Shown: positions 6,577-12,850 of the stretch, piece by piece
How the letters are laid out: each line of letters starts with the position of its first letter
How positions within the stretch are numbered: position 1 is the first letter of the stretch
Source: Myxococcales bacterium UBA5297
GTDB taxonomy: Bacteria; Myxococcota; Myxococcia; Myxococcales; UBA5297
Direction of reading: 5' to 3'
DNA: 12,888 nucleotides
Assembly (NCBI GenBank): GCA_002408385.1
Contig: DHSB01000196.1
Location: forward strand, 1 to 12,888
Program-made: the position numbers and the translations under genes
Notes under the pieces: generated by a model
What the model saw: only the letters and a program-made list of their open reading frames with translations
What the model was told of the DNA's origin: nothing
Databases searched by the model: none

Positions 6577-7565
6577 GGCCACCACGGCGGAGGTTGCTTG
6601 GTGAAGTCCCAATCCGGCTTTTGGCAGACGAGATTTTGTCGACAGCCAGAGAGCGGCATCACGGTGATGGTCGGGCAGTCGCCCTCGCCGACGATGGCCA
6701 GGGTCTCGGCGTCCAGGCACACCTGCTTGCCGACGAGCCCGTGGTGGTCGCCCTGCTCGTTCTCCTCTTCGCCCGGCGGCACCAGGCCTGGCTGTCGGAC
6801 CTGGGCGCGGTTGATCGATCGGCACGCGAGGCCCTTTGCCTCGTTGAGCGAAAGCGGCACCGGCTCGATGGTGGTGGCATCAAGACTTGCGCTCGTGCAC
6901 TCGCCGGGCGCCGGGTCGAGGCTGAGGGGCTTGAGCCCCGGCGTGGTCAGCGCCGAGAAGCCAACCGGAGGCGCGGCGCAACCCTTGGGCGGATAGAAGA
7001 GCGACTCTTCGTCCCAGCCTCCCTCGCGGAAGGCGACGCGCTGCTGCGGCTCGTCGAGCCTGAAGAAGGACGCGGCGAGCGCGAGGTCGGCGAGCTTCGG
7101 CGTTTCGTGATCGTCGCCCTCTCTCGTCAGCAGGTTGAAGCTGCCGTTGCCGTCGGAGTCGGCGGCGACGACGACGCTGCCCCAGGCGATGCGCGCGCTG
7201 TCATCGCCGACTGAGAGGCTCACGTCGGGCAACCTGCGCAACGGGAGGGTGAAGCTGCCGTCGACGCCGACCTCGACCTCGGCCTCGACGAGCCCGGGAA
7301 CAAAGCCGAAGGGGTTGGGACAAGCCGGCGCAATCTCGGCGTTGAGCGGGTACTTCACGCAGGCGAGCACGTAGTTGGGCACCGCGCCCCAGACGAGCGC
7401 CGCGCGCAGCGGCTTGCCTGTGCTCTTGGCGTCGATGGCGCCGAGGTCGACCTTCCCTCGGACATAGCCGAGGGGCGCCGACTCGAGCGAAAGGTCGTCG
7501 ACGCCGTTCCCGCAGGAGAGGGAGACAAGCGCGACGATTGCGAGGAAGGTCTGGCTAGAACGCAC
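6564..7565 (-). CDS. Putative lipoprotein, 333 aa
   Basis: This looks like an envelope lipoprotein of unknown function. From GTG 7565 the protein starts MRSSQTFLAIVALVSLSC with Cys18 as the probable lipidated residue; the lipobox is imperfect (S-L-S-C), but GNG-V-D-D follows as in many exported lipoproteins. The mature part is beta-rich (GYVRGKVDLGAID, LVEAEVEVGVDGSFTLPL), holds further Cys residues likely to form disulphides, and carries DSDGNGSFNLL at ~136-146, which resembles a Ca2+-binding D-x-D-G-N-G loop. The C-terminus is Pro/Trp rich (KQPPPWWPCAP). GTG 7565 is preferred over the longer open frame to 7661 because GGGGGTGGGG precedes it and the signal peptide begins there. It overlaps the upstream gene by 11 nt and the downstream gene by 13 nt, indicating translational coupling. 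Confidence 0.82.
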   Translation of the reverse strand: MRSSQTFLAIVALVSLSCGNGVDDLSLESAPLGYVRGKVDLGAIDAKSTGKPLRAALVWGAVPNYVLACVKYPLNAEIAPACPNPFGFVPGLVEAEVEVGVDGSFTLPLRRLPDVSLSVGDDSARIAWGSVVVAADSDGNGSFNLLTREGDDHETPKLADLALAASFFRLDEPQQRVAFREGGWDEESLFYPPKGCAAPPVGFSALTTPGLKPLSLDPAPGECTSASLDATTIEPVPLSLNEAKGLACRSINRAQVRQPGLVPPGEEENEQGDHHGLVGKQVCLDAETLAIVGEGDCPTITVMPLSGCRQNLVCQKPDWDFTKQPPPWWPCAP

Positions 7566-8235
7566 GCCCCACCCCCAGTCCGCTCTGCAGAATCCAGCGG
7601 CTCGCTGCGCTGCCTGAGACCTGCTGCACGGTGAAGCCCGGTCCGAGCTGAACGAAGACACGCCACGGTTCGTAGAAGACGACCGACGCGCCGAGCTCCA
7701 GAAAGACGAGCGGACCGAAGGACCATCCGTCGCGCTCGAGGTCCCCGATTCCCGTGGCTTTCAACCTCTCGTACTGCTGGCGCCGGCCGATCTGGCGAAT
7801 CCCCATCGCGCCTACGCCGAGCTCGCCGCGAAGCAGCCCGGCTCCGGCGCGCAGCTCGAAGCCGCCGCTGGCCGCCGCCACACCGTGCAGGTGCGTCAGG
7901 TTCCATTGAGCCGTCGCCTCGGAGGTGGAGCCGAACGCGGCTCGGCCGCCGAGGAAGAGGCCGCCCTGCCCTATTGCATGCCGAAGCCCGAGCCCACCAC
8001 CGAACACCATCCCGGTGCACAGCGCGACGGGCGAGGTGTTCCAGACGAAGGCCTCGAGCGCCAGCGCTCGGGTGACGTCAGGAACGGAGACGTGCGGCTC
8101 TTCCGCGGAGCCTTCGGCCACTGCCCAGGCTGGAACCAGGGTGAGAAGAAGCGCTGTGGCGAGCGAGAGGTTTCGACTCGCTCTGCTCCCGGCAACTCGC
8201 AGCCCTCTGCGGCCTTTTGATCGAAGTCTTTCCAA
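7555..8235 (-). CDS. Secreted, probable outer-membrane barrel-like protein, 226 aa, first gene of the envelope operon
   Basis: I do not recognise a named family. A basic N-terminus precedes a strong signal peptide core (NLSLATALLLTLVPAWAVA, cleavage before EG). Strand-like segments follow, as in a small outer-membrane barrel: LALEAFVWNTSPV, GMVFGGGLGLRHAI, LFLGGRAAFG, GGFELRAGAGLLRGELGVGAMG, FGPLVFLELGASVVFY and WRVFVQLGPGFTVQQV. The protein ends WILQSGLGVGRAF, and a C-terminal Phe is the usual BAM recognition residue. TTG 8235 is chosen because it gives a plausible signal peptide (~20-aa basic n-region), with GGGGCAGG upstream. GTG 8298 would add 21 residues that look non-coding (247 aa in total). 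It heads the overlapping operon with the lipoprotein, a second barrel-like protein and the TonB receptor, so a joint role at the outer membrane is likely. Confidence 0.78.
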   Translation of the reverse strand: MERLRSKGRRGLRVAGSRASRNLSLATALLLTLVPAWAVAEGSAEEPHVSVPDVTRALALEAFVWNTSPVALCTGMVFGGGLGLRHAIGQGGLFLGGRAAFGSTSEATAQWNLTHLHGVAAASGGFELRAGAGLLRGELGVGAMGIRQIGRRQQYERLKATGIGDLERDGWSFGPLVFLELGASVVFYEPWRVFVQLGPGFTVQQVSGSAASRWILQSGLGVGRAF

Positions 8236-8745
8236 GGTGCCTGCCCCGCTGCTCGCCCACGGGTTCGGACTGGCCCGTCTCAAGGCACCACTCTTCACCC
8301 GAGGGCCGCTCGATCGTCAATCGGCGAGGTGTAGGCAGGGTTTTCAGGTCGATGTCGATTGTCGAGACGCCTCGAGACACACGCTGACCGGCGCGCTGGC
8401 GACAGCGCCGAGTTTCGAGGGGACTGCTGCGGTGGTTCGGGAGGTCTGGAGTCGATTCGCCCACCGATGGCCCGCCCTCCTCCCCGCCCAAACGGCCCGC
8501 ACGAACACGGTGCTCGTCGCGCACTTGGTTGCGCGGGCCTGGGGCGATCGTGACTGCCGGTGCGTGGACTCGTCACTTTTTCAAGACGAGCTCGCAAGCG
8601 CTAGAGGCGCCCCCTCACCGAACCGAAACCAGTCCACCGCACGCGCGACCAAGCCGAAATGGAGAGCGCAAGCACCCACGCGCCCCAGTCGCGCCCTCCT
8701 CGACTCAAGTCGAGCATGGTGGTCGTGCGCGCGGGAGGGGGCGGG

Positions 8746-8761
8746 CCACCGGTGCCGGTGG
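8746..8761. repeat. Perfect 7-bp inverted repeat
   Basis: CCACCGG at 8746-8752 and CCGGTGG at 8755-8761 are separated by TG. The element is in the spacer downstream of the kinase gene. No T-run follows on either strand, so a terminator role is not supported; a protein-binding palindrome is equally possible. Confidence 0.4.
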
Positions 8762-8825
8762 TTGCCTCCGTAGTCCTGAGCTCGGGTCTACGGGCGCCGG
8801 TCCGAGGGATGACGATCCACCGAAT

Positions 8826-8845
8826 CGCCAGCACGTAGGCTGGCG
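8826..8845 (-). terminator. Hairpin downstream of the RIO kinase gene
   Basis: CGCCAGC at 8826-8832 and GCTGGCG at 8839-8845 form a perfect 7-bp stem with a 6-nt loop, 77 nt beyond the kinase stop on the minus strand. The sequence after the stem is ATTCGG, with no U-tract, so termination here would need Rho or the hairpin may only protect the mRNA 3' end. Confidence 0.35.
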
Positions 8846-8921
8846 CTCCGGGCCTTCGTATCGATTCATCGACGAACAGCCCAGCTCGCGAACACCGACA
8901 GAAAGCGGTCGTAGGCGTTTG

Positions 8922-10175
8922 CTATCGACGGAAGGAGCGCCCACGGCCGGGGAAGCGCGGTTTCGAATCGGGCTGCGCCGCTCGCCCATCATCCGCCGGA
9001 GCCGCCGCAACGACAGGCCGTCGGACGTGCTCGACGACAGGGCCCGCTCGCTTCGGTGGGGCACGGTTCGCCGGTCCTCGAGCACTCGGATTCGCCGGTC
9101 CTCGAGCACTCGGATTCGCTGGTCCTCGAGCGTTCGGATTCGCCGATCCTCGAGCGTTCGGATTCGCCGATCCTCGAGCGTTCGGATTCGCCGATCCCCG
9201 AGCGTTCGGATTCGCTGGTCCCCGAGCGTCCGGGGTCGCCGGCTGGCCGGTACCCTGCCGCGGCGGTCCATTCCGCGCAGCCCCTCCCCGCTCGCGCTGT
9301 TCCTGTGGGCGCGGCCCGGCCGGCTTGGCTGTGCCGGACGCTGGCCTGCCGTCGAACCGTCGGAGAACGTCGGTCCGACGACCCGCCATCGGTGGCTGGG
9401 ACTTCGCGCGCTGCTGTTCCGATTTCGGTCCCACCGCCCTGCCCGTCGGTACAAAGTCGGACGTCAGCTCGCGGCGCGAATAGGCGCGCCAGATCTCACG
9501 CGCGTCCCCGGCGCACCCCTCGAGCCGCCGGTCGAAGCCGAGCAAGTGTTGGCGCACGTTCTCCAGGTCGCGCCTGAAGAAGAACTCCGACCGCGAGTTG
9601 TGCGCCGCGGCGATGGCCTGCGGAAAGTCGATGACGACCGGCCCGGCCGCTGCGAGCAAGACGTTGTAGGGCGAGAGGTCGCCGTGGATGAGGTCGGCGT
9701 CGAGCATCCGCACCGCCTGAGCGCGCAGGTCGCGGTACAGAGCGGCGGCGGTCTCTGCATCGATCGCGGCGTCGATGAGTCTTGGCGCCGCGTTGCCTTC
9801 AGCGTCGAGGACGAGCTCCATCAACAGGACGCCCTCGAAGAACAGCAGCGGCTTGGGCGTGCGCACCCCGTGCGCGTGGAGCTTGAACATGACGTCGGCT
9901 TCAGCCGAGCGCCAGGCCTCTTCGGCCGCGGCCCGGCCGAACCGGCTCCCGCGCGCCATGGCTCGCGCGGTGCGCGAATTGGAGACCGCCCGCCCTTCCT
10001 TGTAGTCGGCGTTGTTGCGGAAGCGGCGCGCCTCGCGCTCGAAGTAGATCTTGGCGGCCGCCAGCTCGCCGGCGTGGCTGACTATCCACACCTCGGCTTC
10101 CTTGCCGCTCTTCAACCGGCCGTGAACCTCGTCGACGATGCCCTCTGCGAGCAGGAGCTCGAGCTTCTCATTCAT
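8922..10175 (-). CDS. RIO1-family atypical protein kinase/ATPase with repetitive disordered tail
   Basis: A 417-aa cytoplasmic protein with a RIO-type atypical kinase domain at ~10-245. Visible landmarks are the flexible phosphate-binding loop LKSGKEAEVW (21-30), the ATP-anchoring Lys in AAAKIYF (Lys42), the RIO insertion FRNNADYKEGR, hinge LLMELV, the catalytic loop LIHGDLSPYNVL with Asp166 and Asn171, and metal-binding VIDFPQA with Asp183. RIO proteins act as ATPases/kinases in ribosome maturation in archaea and eukaryotes; bacterial roles are poorly known. The tail (~246-417) is Pro/Gly/Arg/Ala-rich and disordered, with seven 8-residue repeats at 314-369. ATG 10175 is chosen because AAGGAGAGG precedes it and homology begins there; the frame remains open far upstream to 10709, but that part is repeat DNA without protein character. 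Confidence 0.92.
   Translation of the reverse strand: MNEKLELLLAEGIVDEVHGRLKSGKEAEVWIVSHAGELAAAKIYFEREARRFRNNADYKEGRAVSNSRTARAMARGSRFGRAAAEEAWRSAEADVMFKLHAHGVRTPKPLLFFEGVLLMELVLDAEGNAAPRLIDAAIDAETAAALYRDLRAQAVRMLDADLIHGDLSPYNVLLAAAGPVVIDFPQAIAAAHNSRSEFFFRRDLENVRQHLLGFDRRLEGCAGDAREIWRAYSRRELTSDFVPTGRAVGPKSEQQRAKSQPPMAGRRTDVLRRFDGRPASGTAKPAGPRPQEQRERGGAARNGPPRQGTGQPATPDARGPANPNARGSANPNARGSANPNARGSANPNARGPANPSARGPANPSARGPANRAPPKRAGPVVEHVRRPVVAAAPADDGRAAQPDSKPRFPGRGRSFRR
9067..9234. repeat. 24-bp tandem repeat, seven copies, inside the kinase gene
   Basis: Seven head-to-tail 24-bp units (first unit ttcgccggtcctcgagcact plus cgga), each in frame and encoding NPxARGxA on the minus strand. In protein order the units read TPDARGPA, NPNARGSA three times, NPNARGPA, and NPSARGPA twice. 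Units at the two ends have diverged, while those in the middle are nearly identical, as expected for slippage or unequal exchange. Because 24 is a multiple of three, copy number can vary without breaking the gene. Confidence 0.95.
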
Positions 10176-10328
10176 GCGGCGGCCTCTCCTTCGGGGCCGC
10201 TGGGTGTTGCGTCGTCTCCCGGCCATCGAGAGCGGCGTGACCGATGTGGCTCCCCGGTCAGCGCGCCTTTGAGTAACACGGTCCGAGGACGAAACCAGCG
10301 AAGTTCGACAGCTTTCGTGCCCCGATTC

Positions 10329-10348
10329 GGACGGAGGATCGTCCGTCC
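10329..10348. repeat. Perfect 7-bp inverted repeat upstream of the kinase gene
   Basis: GGACGGA at 10329-10335 and TCCGTCC at 10342-10348 flank GGATCG. It lies ~155 bp upstream of the kinase start, so it could be an operator-like palindrome or an RNA hairpin in a long leader. No further support. Confidence 0.4.
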
Positions 10349-10536
10349 GTTCCTCCAGAGGGCGCGTTCTTCCATGGCCGGAGTGCGCTTTCTTGGCCGC
10401 TTCGGACTGCGTCCTTTGACGGCATTGCTCGGCCGAGTCCCGACCCTCCTCGAACGCAGACGGGTGACGCCCGGCGCCTCGCCCGGTCTGCTCGAACGCC
10501 GATCCGCACGCCAGCCGGCACCGCGAGCCAACGCGA

Positions 10537-10723
10537 GCCACTCCGATCTGTGGTTCGCCTACCCGTCTGTGTGCGGGGGCCACTGATCGTTGCGTTTTTC
10601 TAAACGAAGAGGTTCCGAGAGCCACTCCGATCAGTGGTTGTGGGAACCCGTTTGTATGCGGGGCCACTGATCGTTGCGTTTTTCTGAACGAAGAGGTCCC
10701 GGGTGCCACTCCGATCAGTGGTT
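10537..10723. repeat. 84-bp tandem repeat, 2.2 copies, with nested inverted repeats
   Basis: Unit A spans 10537-10620, unit B 10621-10704, and a partial third copy starts at 10705. Each unit starts GCCACTCCGATC. Inside are the 10-mer CCACTGATCG (10580-10589; 10664-10673), which is perfectly complementary to CGATCAGTGG at the start of the next unit (10628-10637; 10712-10721), and a small hairpin CGTTT-TTCT-AAACG (10593-10606). In unit B the hairpin carries a G in place of one A, which still pairs as G-U. A competing short hairpin, CCACT-6 nt-AGTGG, is possible at each unit start. The structure seems conserved while the spacer sequence drifts. The function is unknown. Confidence 0.9.
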
Positions 10724-10736
10724 CCCGGCGGTCCGG

Positions 10737-10845
10737 CCTCTCCCGCGCTTGTCGAGGGAACCGAGCTCCTCACCGGTCCCTTGGCCGGATTGCCGCAGAA
10801 ACCACTCGCGCGCGACCAATGAGGAAGTCCCCTCTCCCGCGCTTG
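10737..10845. repeat. Direct repeat of a 15-mer (two copies 94 bp apart)
   Basis: CCTCTCCCGCGCTTG occurs at 10737-10751 and again at 10831-10845. In the second copy it forms the left arm and loop of a strong hairpin. In the first copy the right arm is degenerate (TCGAGGGAA), so the first may be a decayed copy of the same element. Confidence 0.7.
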
Positions 10846-10860
10846 CGCGGGAAGAGGGGA
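10828..10860 (-). terminator. Strong 15-bp hairpin downstream of the RDD gene
   Basis: TCCCCTCTCCCGCGC (10828-10842) pairs with GCGCGGGAAGAGGGGA (10845-10860) with a single bulged A and a TT turn. On the minus strand it lies 53 nt beyond the RDD stop and could end or protect that mRNA, though no U-tract follows. Elements of this style (GGGAGAGGGG arms) occur as dispersed intergenic repeats in several bacterial genomes, so it may be a repeat rather than a terminator. Confidence 0.45.
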
Positions 10861-10912
10861 TTTAGGGGAGCAACCGGTTGACCTGTTACGGCACCTCTTC
10901 AGCCCAAACGTC

Positions 10913-11686
10913 CTACTTCAAGCCGGCCGTGCCCACGAGCAACCCGGCTATCGCGACCACGAACTTCTCTTCGGACAGATGCTCGGGCCTCTCGACCCCG
11001 AACCGCTCGGTGACGTAGCTCGCGAGCGAGCGAAAGAGCGCGAGCCGCGCCTGAATCGAGAGCTCTTCGCGGCGCAACGCGGCCGAGAGGATGAGCTGTC
11101 GCTCGTCTACCGAGGCGCGCCGCACCCGCTCGTCGGCCCGCCGCTGGGGGCCGAGCTGCGCCATCGCGTCATCGGGCCTGGCGATGCCCGAGGGGATCTT
11201 GCGGCTGCGCTCGCGCACGACGACCGTGCCGCCGGCCAGGTCGCCCAAGCGCCGGCCCCGCGACGAGAGCGCGGCGAGCGCACCGCCGAGGAGGTAGAGG
11301 GCCGGCAAATGATCGACCACGCGGACCAGGTTGCGCACGGCCGCATGAAAGAAGCCGAGTCGAACCCCGCTCTCCTGAATCACCCGCAGGCCGAAGACCC
11401 GCTTGCCGAGCGTGCGGCCGGCGAAGAGGTACTCGGCGCCCATGAAGTAGCCCCAGTTCACGACGAACCAGAGCACGAAGGTGATAGCCAGCGCGAAGCC
11501 GGGGACGAGGAAGCCGACGACCCAGACGACGAAGGTGATGGCCCCGGCCACGGCGCTCGAGACGATGAGGTCGAGGCCCCACGCGAGAAAGCGGCTCATC
11601 AGGCCGGCGACCGGGAACTCGAACTCGACGTACTCCGGAGTCCGCACGACGTGAACGGACTCGAGTCTGCGCAGCGGCTCGCTCAT
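10913..11686 (-). CDS. RDD-family integral membrane protein, 257 aa
   Basis: An inner-membrane protein of the RDD family, whose members are proposed transporters or membrane-scaffold proteins. The three family signatures are visible: the Arg/Asp of SRFLAWGLDLI (31-41) at the start of the first membrane segment, FAGRTLGKRVFGLRVI (88-103), and RNLVRVVD (118-125) followed by RRLGDLAGGTVVVRER (145-160). Membrane segments are at ~36-58, ~62-84 and ~124-142. The C-terminal ~95 residues are a soluble helical region (DERQLILSAALRREELS, ALFRSLASYVTERFGV). ATG 11686 has GGGAG 7 nt upstream. The gene is divergent from the SpoIIM gene across a 41-bp spacer. RDD and SpoIIM genes frequently co-occur with MoxR/DUF58 genes, supporting a common membrane role. 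Confidence 0.93.
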   Translation of the reverse strand: MSEPLRRLESVHVVRTPEYVEFEFPVAGLMSRFLAWGLDLIVSSAVAGAITFVVWVVGFLVPGFALAITFVLWFVVNWGYFMGAEYLFAGRTLGKRVFGLRVIQESGVRLGFFHAAVRNLVRVVDHLPALYLLGGALAALSSRGRRLGDLAGGTVVVRERSRKIPSGIARPDDAMAQLGPQRRADERVRRASVDERQLILSAALRREELSIQARLALFRSLASYVTERFGVERPEHLSEEKFVVAIAGLLVGTAGLK

Positions 11687-11727
11687 CGCTCGGCTCCCAG
11701 CACGCGGCGCTCTGCTAATTTGCGGGC
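11687..11727. promoter_or_regulatory. Compact divergent promoter region of the RDD and SpoIIM genes
   Basis: Only 41 bp separate the two start codons. It contains the RDD ribosome site (GGGAG on the minus strand, 11694-11698) and the only AT-rich stretch nearby. TGCTAATTT at 11713-11721 reads as an extended -10 (TAATTT 11716-11721) placed 6 nt before the GTG of the SpoIIM gene. That spacing would start the transcript at or very near the start codon itself. Confidence 0.4.
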
Positions 11728-12753
11728 GTGGACTTGAACGAATTCCTCGAGCGGGGCCGGCCCCGCTGGACGCGCCTCTCGAAGCTGCTCGATCAGATCG
11801 AGGGCCGGGGCTTGAAGTCGCTCGGGCTCGAAGAAGCCCGGGAATTCGGCCGGCTCTACCGCGCCGCCTCGTCGGATCTGCTCTGGGCGCGCGCCCAAGC
11901 GGCCTCGGCCGAGCTCGTCGAATACCTCAACGACCTCGTCGCCCGCGGCTACGCGCAGACCTATCCCGGGCAACGGCCGCGACTGCACGACATCTTGAGC
12001 TTCTTCGGCGCGGGCTTCCCGCGGCTCGTGCGCTCGCAGTGGAAGGCGGTCTTGGCCGCGTTCGCGCTGTTCTGGGGCGGGGCCTTCTTCGGCTGGACGG
12101 CGATGCACCTCGACGAGCGCGCCGGCATCTTCCTCGTCCCCGCTCAGCACCAGTCGCTCGACCCCGACGAGCGCATCTCGAAGGAGGCCCACAATGAGAA
12201 GGGCATGGGCCTGCAGTCGCAGACCGCCTTCTCGAGCTTCCTGTTCACGCACAACATCCAGGTCGCCTTCCTCGCCTTCGCGCTCGGCCTGACGCTGGGG
12301 ATAGGCACCGTGGTGCTGCTCTTCGTCAACGGGCTGTTCATCGGCGCGCTCGCCCAGGTCTACGAGGTCAAGGGCCACGCCCTCTGGTTCTGGGCGTGGA
12401 TCCTTCCGCACGGAGTCCCGGAGATCACCGCCATCTGCCTCGCCGGCGCGGCGGGCCTGGTCATCGGGCGCGCGATGGCTGCGCCGGGCGAGCGCTCGCG
12501 CGGCGCCGCGCTGCGCGAGGACGGCAGGCTCGCGGTCCGCATGGTGCTCGGGACGCTGCCGATCTTCGTCGTGGCCGGACTCGTCGAGGGGACCATCTCG
12601 CAGATCCACGAGCCGCATCTGCCCTCGGTGGTCAAGCTGCTCTTCGCGGCCGCGATGACCGGGCTGCTCGCGTTCTACCTGCTGAAGGTGGGGCGGGAGG
12701 AGGCTGGGCCCAGCTCGACTGCAGGGCCTGTACGCGGCGGGGCTGAGGCGTAG
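11728..12753 (+). CDS. SpoIIM (stage II sporulation protein M)/DUF95 family membrane protein, 341 aa
   Basis: A polytopic inner-membrane protein of the SpoIIM/DUF95 family. A soluble helical N-terminal domain (~1-100, rich in Leu/Arg/Glu) precedes membrane segments at ~106-127 (VLAAFALFWGGAFFGWTAM), ~178-212 (IQVAFLAFALGLTLGIGTVV, then FVNGLFIGALAQVY), ~219-250, ~272-292 (MVLGTLPIFVVAGLVEGTI) and ~301-320. The diagnostic LPHGVPE motif (226-232) and NGLFIGA are present. In Bacillus, SpoIIM works with SpoIID/P in peptidoglycan remodelling, but most bacterial DUF95 proteins are in non-sporulating cells and sit beside RDD, MoxR and DUF58 genes, so sporulation should not be assumed. The start is GTG 11728; no ribosome site precedes it, which fits leaderless translation. 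The length is normal for the family. Confidence 0.92.
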   Translation: MDLNEFLERGRPRWTRLSKLLDQIEGRGLKSLGLEEAREFGRLYRAASSDLLWARAQAASAELVEYLNDLVARGYAQTYPGQRPRLHDILSFFGAGFPRLVRSQWKAVLAAFALFWGGAFFGWTAMHLDERAGIFLVPAQHQSLDPDERISKEAHNEKGMGLQSQTAFSSFLFTHNIQVAFLAFALGLTLGIGTVVLLFVNGLFIGALAQVYEVKGHALWFWAWILPHGVPEITAICLAGAAGLVIGRAMAAPGERSRGAALREDGRLAVRMVLGTLPIFVVAGLVEGTISQIHEPHLPSVVKLLFAAAMTGLLAFYLLKVGREEAGPSSTAGPVRGGAEA

Positions 12754-12818
12754 GCGACGGGCTTTCGAGGTGGATGGAGGAGGACGCTCCTGCTTCGCCC
12801 GCGTGAGATCGGGGAGGT

Positions 12819-12849
12819 GGCGGAGCTGGAGCTCCGCCGTCCATTTTTT
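12819..12849 (+). terminator. Rho-independent terminator of the SpoIIM gene
   Basis: GGCGGAGCT (12819-12827) and AGCTCCGCC (12830-12838) form a perfect 9-bp GC-rich stem with a GG turn. G-U pairs may lengthen it. TTTTTT follows at 12844-12849. It lies 66 nt after the stop of the SpoIIM gene and in the right orientation, which supports a single-gene transcript. Confidence 0.75.
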
Positions 12850-12850
12850 C

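Larger units (their letters stand above)
8236..8921. other. Long non-coding spacer between the RIO kinase and envelope operon
   Basis: About 690 bp without a gene I can support on either strand; the open frames here have Arg/Pro/Ser-rich translations typical of GC-rich non-coding DNA. The spacer must hold the promoter of the envelope operon near 8300-8400. On the minus strand, TTGACG at 8320-8315 is a good -35 hexamer, but no matching -10 is seen 16-18 bp downstream. Two perfect inverted repeats lie nearer the kinase gene and are listed separately. Confidence 0.5.
10176..10912. other. Repeat-rich non-coding spacer between the RDD and RIO kinase genes
   Basis: This 737-bp spacer carries the kinase promoter region, an 84-bp tandem repeat, a duplicated 15-mer and a strong hairpin (separate entries). 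Frames open across it are long only because of high GC. No tRNA or independent gene is supported. Confidence 0.55.

Noticed and set aside
8078..8834. Minus-strand open frames in the spacer before the envelope operon
   Set aside because: Arg/Pro/Ser-rich without signal peptide, domain or ribosome site; one overlaps the first envelope gene in another frame.
9067..9234. CRISPR-like array
   Set aside because: The 24-bp units abut without spacers and keep a codon frame inside a gene.
8529..10586. A 685-codon open frame on the plus strand, antisense to the RIO kinase gene
   Set aside because: The minus strand encodes a clear RIO kinase with all motifs; the plus frame is Arg/Ser/Pro-rich, has no ribosome site or domain, and stays open because of high GC and the in-frame 24-bp repeats.
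10176..10709. Upstream extension of the kinase gene to 10709 (595 aa)
   Set aside because: The extension translates the 84-bp repeat and GC-rich spacer; the RIO homology and a good ribosome site start at 10175.
12632..12844. A 70-codon minus-strand frame overlapping the end of the SpoIIM gene
   Set aside because: Pro/Ala/Ser-rich translation, no ribosome site, and it overlaps both the SpoIIM coding end and its terminator; only the repeat pattern at the edge is kept as a finding.
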